DNA of 35,563 nucleotides. It comes from Bauldia sp. Its GTDB lineage: Bacteria; Pseudomonadota; Alphaproteobacteria; Rhizobiales; Kaistiaceae. The notes under the pieces were generated by a model. That model did no database searches. It was not told where the DNA came from and was given only the letters and a program-made list of their open reading frames with translations. The translations under genes were made by a program, and so were the position numbers. The stretch spans positions 1 through 35,563 of the forward strand of contig JALHRF010000033.1 in assembly GCA_022841545.1 (NCBI GenBank), in the 5' to 3' direction. Shown one piece after another: positions 32,060 through 35,563 of this stretch. Numbering within the stretch: the stretch's first letter is position 1; each line of letters begins with the position of its first letter.

Positions 32060-32827
32060 ATGGCCGATATCGGAATCATCACCGGGGCTGGCGGCGGCAT
32101 CGGGCGCGCCACCGCGGAACGCTTTGCCGCCGACAATTGGTCGCTCGTTCTGGCCGATGTCGACGAGAGCGTCATGCGCTTTGCGGAGGACATGTCCGGG
32201 CGGGGCCACCGGGCGATCGGCGTGGTGGCCGACGTCACCACCGAGGCCGGCGCAGCCCGTGTCCGGGAGACGCTGCGCTCCGTCGATGGACGGCTCAAGT
32301 TTCTCGGGCTCGTTGCCGGCACGCTCGGCGCCGTCGGCCCTGTCGAGACGTTCGACATGGCGGAGTGGGACAGGATCATGTCGGTCAATGTCCGCGCCAA
32401 TGTCCTGATGATGAAGGAATTCATCCCTGGGCTCCGCGCTGCGGGCGGCGGGGCGATCGTGACGGTGTCGAGCTGGTACGGCCGAAGCGGCCACGCCTTC
32501 TTCGCAGCCTATTGCGCCTCCAAGGCAGCTCTGATCTCGTTGACCCAGTCCGCCGCCGCGGAACTCGCAGCGGACGGAATCCGCGTCAATTCGGTGGCGC
32601 CGGGGAACGTCGGAACGCGGATGCATTTCACGGCGCTTGCCGAAGAGGCCGAGAAGCGCGGCATTACCGCCGAGGAAATGAAGGCGATCGAATGGGCCAA
32701 GATACCGCTGGGACGAGCCGCGGACCCCGCGGAGATGGCGTCGGCGATCTATTTCCTCGCTTCCGATCAGGGCTCCTATTTCACCGGCGCGACGCTGGAC
32801 GCCAACGGCGGCTGCGGCTTCTTTTGA
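32060..32827 (+). CDS. SDR-family oxidoreductase (GGCGFF-ending type)
   Basis: A 255-residue SDR, paralogue of the gene at 5963. It has TGAGGGIG at residues 8-15, Ser138, Tyr151-x3-Lys155 (YCASK) and the end LDANGGCGFF. As in the paralogue, the NAG motif is replaced by VAG (LGLVAGTLG). A GGGAGGA site precedes the ATG at 32060, 32 bp after the isomerase stop, so it is in the same operon. The repeated use of this rare SDR type in two regions suggests both handle chemically similar intermediates. Confidence 0.92.
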   Translation: MADIGIITGAGGGIGRATAERFAADNWSLVLADVDESVMRFAEDMSGRGHRAIGVVADVTTEAGAARVRETLRSVDGRLKFLGLVAGTLGAVGPVETFDMAEWDRIMSVNVRANVLMMKEFIPGLRAAGGGAIVTVSSWYGRSGHAFFAAYCASKAALISLTQSAAAELAADGIRVNSVAPGNVGTRMHFTALAEEAEKRGITAEEMKAIEWAKIPLGRAADPAEMASAIYFLASDQGSYFTGATLDANGGCGFF

Positions 32828-32931
32828 TCGGACCCGCCACAGAACCTGCCGGTATGCTCCCGGCATCGCGGGTGCGCCGCTCCGACGCTCCAGCAGTTCC
32901 CACACGTTGAGATAGCCTGAAGGAAACAACC

Positions 32932-33978
32932 ATGGCCAAGGCCGGAACGAAGCAAGGACGGAGAGGCGATGCGCAGCCCGGACTGCCTCGCAACGACGAC
33001 ATCGGCGAAAGTCTGCGCCTGGAACTCTTCCGCCTGCAATTCGTGATCCGGCAGGCGGAGCAGCGTGCCTACGACCTCTTCCTCCAGAACCTGGTCAAGG
33101 GCACGAGTCACCTCTCCCTCGGCCAGGAGGCGGTGGCAGCGGGCTTCGCCGGCGCGATGAACCCGAACGACCTCTCGTTCTGCACCTATCGCGGCCATGC
33201 CCACACGCTTGCACGGGGCGTGCCGGTCGAGAAGGTGCTCGGTGAACTGATGCAGCGCGACAACGGCCTGATGCGCGGCAAGGGCGGATCCATGCATCTT
33301 ACCTCCGCCGAGCACGGCGTCATGGGGTCCTATGCCATCATCGGGGCGCATCTGCCCATCGCCTGTGGCGCTGCGTGGCGGGCGCAGTACAGGGGCGACG
33401 ACGATGTGTCGGTCTGCTTTTTCGGCGATGGCACGACCAATATCGGGGCATTCCACGAGGCGCTCAACTTCGCGGCGGTGTGGAAGCTGCCGGTGGTTTT
33501 CGTCTGCGAGAACAACCTCTACATGGAGTACACGCCGATCCGGAGCGTGACCGCGGTGGAGCATCCGGCCGCGGACCGGGCGGCGGCATACGGGTTGGAT
33601 CGGATCGTCATCGACGGCAACGATGCCGATGTCGTCTACCGCACAGCCCGCGAAGCCTACGCGCGGGCGCGGGCGGGCAAGGGCCCCTCGCTCATCGAGT
33701 GCATGACCTACCGTCACAGTGGCCACTCCCGCGCCGATCCAGCCAAGTACCGGCCACCGGGTGAGCTGGAGGAGTGGCTGAAACGGGACCCGATCAAGAT
33801 CTATCGCGAGCGGCTTGCCCAGTTCGGCGTCGGAGCGGACGCGGTCGCCGCGATCGAGACGGCGGTGAACCAGGAGGTCGACGCGGCGACGGAGGCCTGC
33901 AAGGCGGCGCCGATGCCGTCCGCTGACATCCTCCATACAGATGTCTATGCCGATGGAGGCTGGTCATGGCGGAACTGA
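32932..33978 (+). CDS. TPP-dependent dehydrogenase E1 component, alpha subunit
   Basis: A 348-residue E1-alpha. The thiamine diphosphate motif runs from GDG (165-167) to NN (194-195), with TYRGHAHTLARG and GKGGSMHL upstream and YRHSGHSRADP downstream, where pyruvate and branched-chain E1 carry their phosphorylation loop. With E1-beta it decarboxylates a 2-oxoacid or cleaves acetoin and passes the acyl unit to lipoyl-E2. Length and GGSMHL pattern resemble acetoin dehydrogenase AcoA as well as pyruvate E1, so substrate is unresolved. AAGGAAA precedes the ATG. The gene overlaps E1-beta by 13 bp. Confidence 0.93.
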   Translation: MAKAGTKQGRRGDAQPGLPRNDDIGESLRLELFRLQFVIRQAEQRAYDLFLQNLVKGTSHLSLGQEAVAAGFAGAMNPNDLSFCTYRGHAHTLARGVPVEKVLGELMQRDNGLMRGKGGSMHLTSAEHGVMGSYAIIGAHLPIACGAAWRAQYRGDDDVSVCFFGDGTTNIGAFHEALNFAAVWKLPVVFVCENNLYMEYTPIRSVTAVEHPAADRAAAYGLDRIVIDGNDADVVYRTAREAYARARAGKGPSLIECMTYRHSGHSRADPAKYRPPGELEEWLKRDPIKIYRERLAQFGVGADAVAAIETAVNQEVDAATEACKAAPMPSADILHTDVYADGGWSWRN

Positions 33979-34946
33979 CCTACCGCGAGGCCGTTGCCCG
34001 CGGCATCGCCCAGGAAATGTCGCGCGATCCTGATGTCGTCTTCCTCGGCGAGGACGTCGGCGCCGCGGGCGGGGTGTTCAAGGCAACGGTCGGATTGTTC
34101 GAGCAATTCGGGCCGCTCCGGGTCCGCGACACGCCAATCTCCGAACAGGCCATCCTCGGCGCGGCGATGGGGGCGGCGATGACCGGCCTCAAGCCGATCG
34201 CCGAGATCATGTTCTCCGACTTCATCGCGGTTTGCTTTGACTACATCGCCAACGAGTTCCCCAAGAGCCGCTACATGACCAACGGCCAGCTCCGCTGCCC
34301 GCTGGTCGTGCGAACCGGAAACGGCGCAGGCTCCCGCTTCGGCGCCCAGCATTCGCAGAGCGTCGAGAACTGGTGCATGATGATCCCGGGCCTCAAGGTC
34401 GTGGCCCCGTCGAATCCGCGCGACGTCATCGGCCTGATGGCGGCGGCGGTCCGCGACCCCGACCCGGTGATCTTCTTCGAGCACAAGTCGCTCTACGCGA
34501 CCAAGGGCGAGGTGCCTGACGGCGAAATCGTCGACACCCTGGGCACCGCCAGCATCGTCCGCCCTGGCAAGGACGCAACGATCATCGCGCTCGCCCTGAT
34601 GGTGCCCCGCGCGCTCGCGGCCGCCGAGCGGCTCCAGGCCGAGGCCGGGATCGACTGCGAGGTCATCGACGTGCGCTCCCTCGTGCCACTCGACACACAG
34701 ACGATCCTCGGCTCGGTGGCGAAGACGCATCGTCTGTTCACCGTCGAGGAGAACCCGCGGCTATGCGGCTGGGGGGCCGAGATCGTGTCGATCGTCGCCG
34801 ACGAGGCCTTCTACGACCTTGATGGGCCGCCGGTCCGGATCACGACGCCGCATATCCCGCTGCCCGCGGCCGACGTGCTCGAGGACATGGTGCTGCCGAA
34901 CGTCGATCGCATCGCCGAGCGCGTGCGGCAATCGCTGGGCGGCTGA
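33966..34946 (+). CDS. TPP-dependent dehydrogenase E1 component, beta subunit
   Basis: A 326-residue transketolase-type E1-beta. It has the family start MAELTYREAVARGIAQEM and GEDVGAAGGVFKAT with the conserved Glu that activates TPP nearby (TPISEQAILG). It also has QLRCPLVVRTGNGAG and ends with the C-terminal domain VIDVRSLVPLDTQTI and TVEENP. GGAGG lies inside the E1-alpha end, giving coupled translation. It forms the alpha2beta2 E1 with the preceding gene. E2 follows after 104 bp. Confidence 0.95.
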   Translation: MAELTYREAVARGIAQEMSRDPDVVFLGEDVGAAGGVFKATVGLFEQFGPLRVRDTPISEQAILGAAMGAAMTGLKPIAEIMFSDFIAVCFDYIANEFPKSRYMTNGQLRCPLVVRTGNGAGSRFGAQHSQSVENWCMMIPGLKVVAPSNPRDVIGLMAAAVRDPDPVIFFEHKSLYATKGEVPDGEIVDTLGTASIVRPGKDATIIALALMVPRALAAAERLQAEAGIDCEVIDVRSLVPLDTQTILGSVAKTHRLFTVEENPRLCGWGAEIVSIVADEAFYDLDGPPVRITTPHIPLPAADVLEDMVLPNVDRIAERVRQSLGG

Positions 34947-35050
34947 ACGATGCTGCACCGCCTGTGTCTATTGCCGCGTCGCCGGCCTCGGGAGGACAAG
35001 TCTCGCGTGGCGCCGACCCAAACCACCTGCATTGATCCGAGGACACGGTG

Positions 35051-35563
35051 ATGGACGTTCTGATGCCGCAGCTCGGTGAGACGGTCGCCGAAGGCAAAGT
35101 GACCCGCTGGTTCAAGACCGTCGGCGACAAGGTCGCCCCCGGCGAAAACCTCTGCGAGATCGAGACCGACAAGGTGACCGTCGAAGTGCCGGCGATCGTC
35201 GGCGGTGTCCTCCAGTCGATCGGAGTGGCCGAGGGAATCGTGGCCCCGGTCGGGGCGGTGCTGGCGGTCATCGCCGATGGAACAACAGCCGGGTCGCCGG
35301 TCGGCGACGCGCCGGCTGCGGCTCAGGCCCCGCCAGGCCGCGGCGTCGGCGCACCGGCGCGGTCCGACGGCGGGGTGGTGCAGCACCCGGCGCGGAGATT
35401 CGAGCGCGACATCTTCAATGAGGTCCAGACGCCGCTGCGCAACTTCGGGCCGGCGAGCGTGAATGGGGTCTTCATTACGCCCCTCGCCCGCCGCCTGGCG
35501 GTGGAGGCTGGCCTCGACCCTGCCGCGATCACCGGCAGTGGGCCGCGCGGCCGCATCGTGGGC
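35051..35563 (+). CDS. Dihydrolipoamide acyltransferase E2 (5' part, cut by window end)
   Basis: The first 171 codons of an E2 acyltransferase. Residues 1-75 form a lipoyl domain with the lipoylated Lys41 in IETDKVTVEVPA. A Pro/Ala/Gly-rich linker follows, then the start of the peripheral E3-binding domain (TPLARRLAVEAGLDP and TGSGPRGRI). The catalytic domain lies beyond the window. The ATG at 35051 overlaps the TGA of a 33-codon frame by one base. It should receive the acyl group from the E1 encoded upstream and move it to CoA; an E3 or further pathway genes probably follow. Confidence 0.95.
   Translation, partial: MDVLMPQLGETVAEGKVTRWFKTVGDKVAPGENLCEIETDKVTVEVPAIVGGVLQSIGVAEGIVAPVGAVLAVIADGTTAGSPVGDAPAAAQAPPGRGVGAPARSDGGVVQHPARRFERDIFNEVQTPLRNFGPASVNGVFITPLARRLAVEAGLDPAAITGSGPRGRIVG

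Noticed and set aside
1..35563. tRNA, rRNA, CRISPR arrays, insertion sequences, integrases or toxin-antitoxin pairs
   Set aside because: None found in reading either strand; no transposase-like frame or terminal repeats were seen.

Overview
The window is about 35.5 kb of dense, high-GC DNA (GC by eye in the mid-60s percent) with short spacers, ATGA/GTGA overlaps, good GGAGG-type ribosome binding sites and Tat-exported binding proteins. This fits an alphaproteobacterium, probably of the Hyphomicrobiales type. That placement is an inference from base composition and gene style; I see no 16S or other taxonomic marker. There are no rRNA, tRNA, CRISPR, phage or insertion-sequence features. The whole window is a chromosomal-style catabolic island.

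Region 1 (1-12.8 kb) begins with the tail of an alpha/beta hydrolase and an SDR. A three-gene sugar-type (CUT2/RbsABC-like) ABC transporter and an aldose-dehydrogenase-like aldo/keto reductase follow on the plus strand. Two translationally coupled SDRs face them on the minus strand. A LacI-family regulator and an acyl-CoA ligase come next on the plus strand. An acyl-CoA dehydrogenase and an APH-fold kinase sit on the minus strand; together they look like the split form of human ACAD10/ACAD11 and of the 4-hydroxyacyl-CoA (levulinate, lva) route. A perfect 10-bp palindrome, CAATCGATTG, occurs exactly three times in the window, each time in a spacer of this region: before the transporter operon, between lacI and the SDR pair, and before the ligase. 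I read it as the operator of the LacI protein.

Region 2 (13-20.5 kb, minus strand) reads SDR, periplasmic binding protein, double ATPase, permease, permease, SDR and MDR-type dehydrogenase. The four genes from ATPase to second permease are packed or overlapping, and a 13-bp terminator-like hairpin with a U5 tail separates the binding protein from the ATPase. A class III CoA-transferase lies upstream.

Region 3 (21.8-32.8 kb, plus strand) starts at a divergent promoter whose two -35 boxes lie in the two arms of a perfect inverted repeat. It encodes a third CUT2 transporter (binding protein, permease, ATPase, permease), a FadR/FCD-type GntR regulator, a Gfo/Idh/MocA dehydrogenase, an SDR, an M24 peptidase-fold protein with an altered metal site, a TIM-barrel sugar isomerase/epimerase-like protein and another SDR. 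Region 4 (32.9 kb to the end) encodes E1-alpha, E1-beta and the start of E2 of a 2-oxoacid or acetoin dehydrogenase complex.

As a system, this is three related importers, seven SDRs, three other NAD(P)-type dehydrogenases and several CoA enzymes, with no sugar kinase, no aldonate dehydratase and no aldolase. The likely chemistry is repeated oxidation and epimerisation of polyol- or sugar-like substrates, then CoA activation and a final TPP/lipoyl cleavage. The least ordinary signals are the three-site LacI regulon tying sugar uptake to a 4-hydroxyacyl-CoA-type module, and a 24-bp element of unknown function repeated upstream of two different SDR genes.
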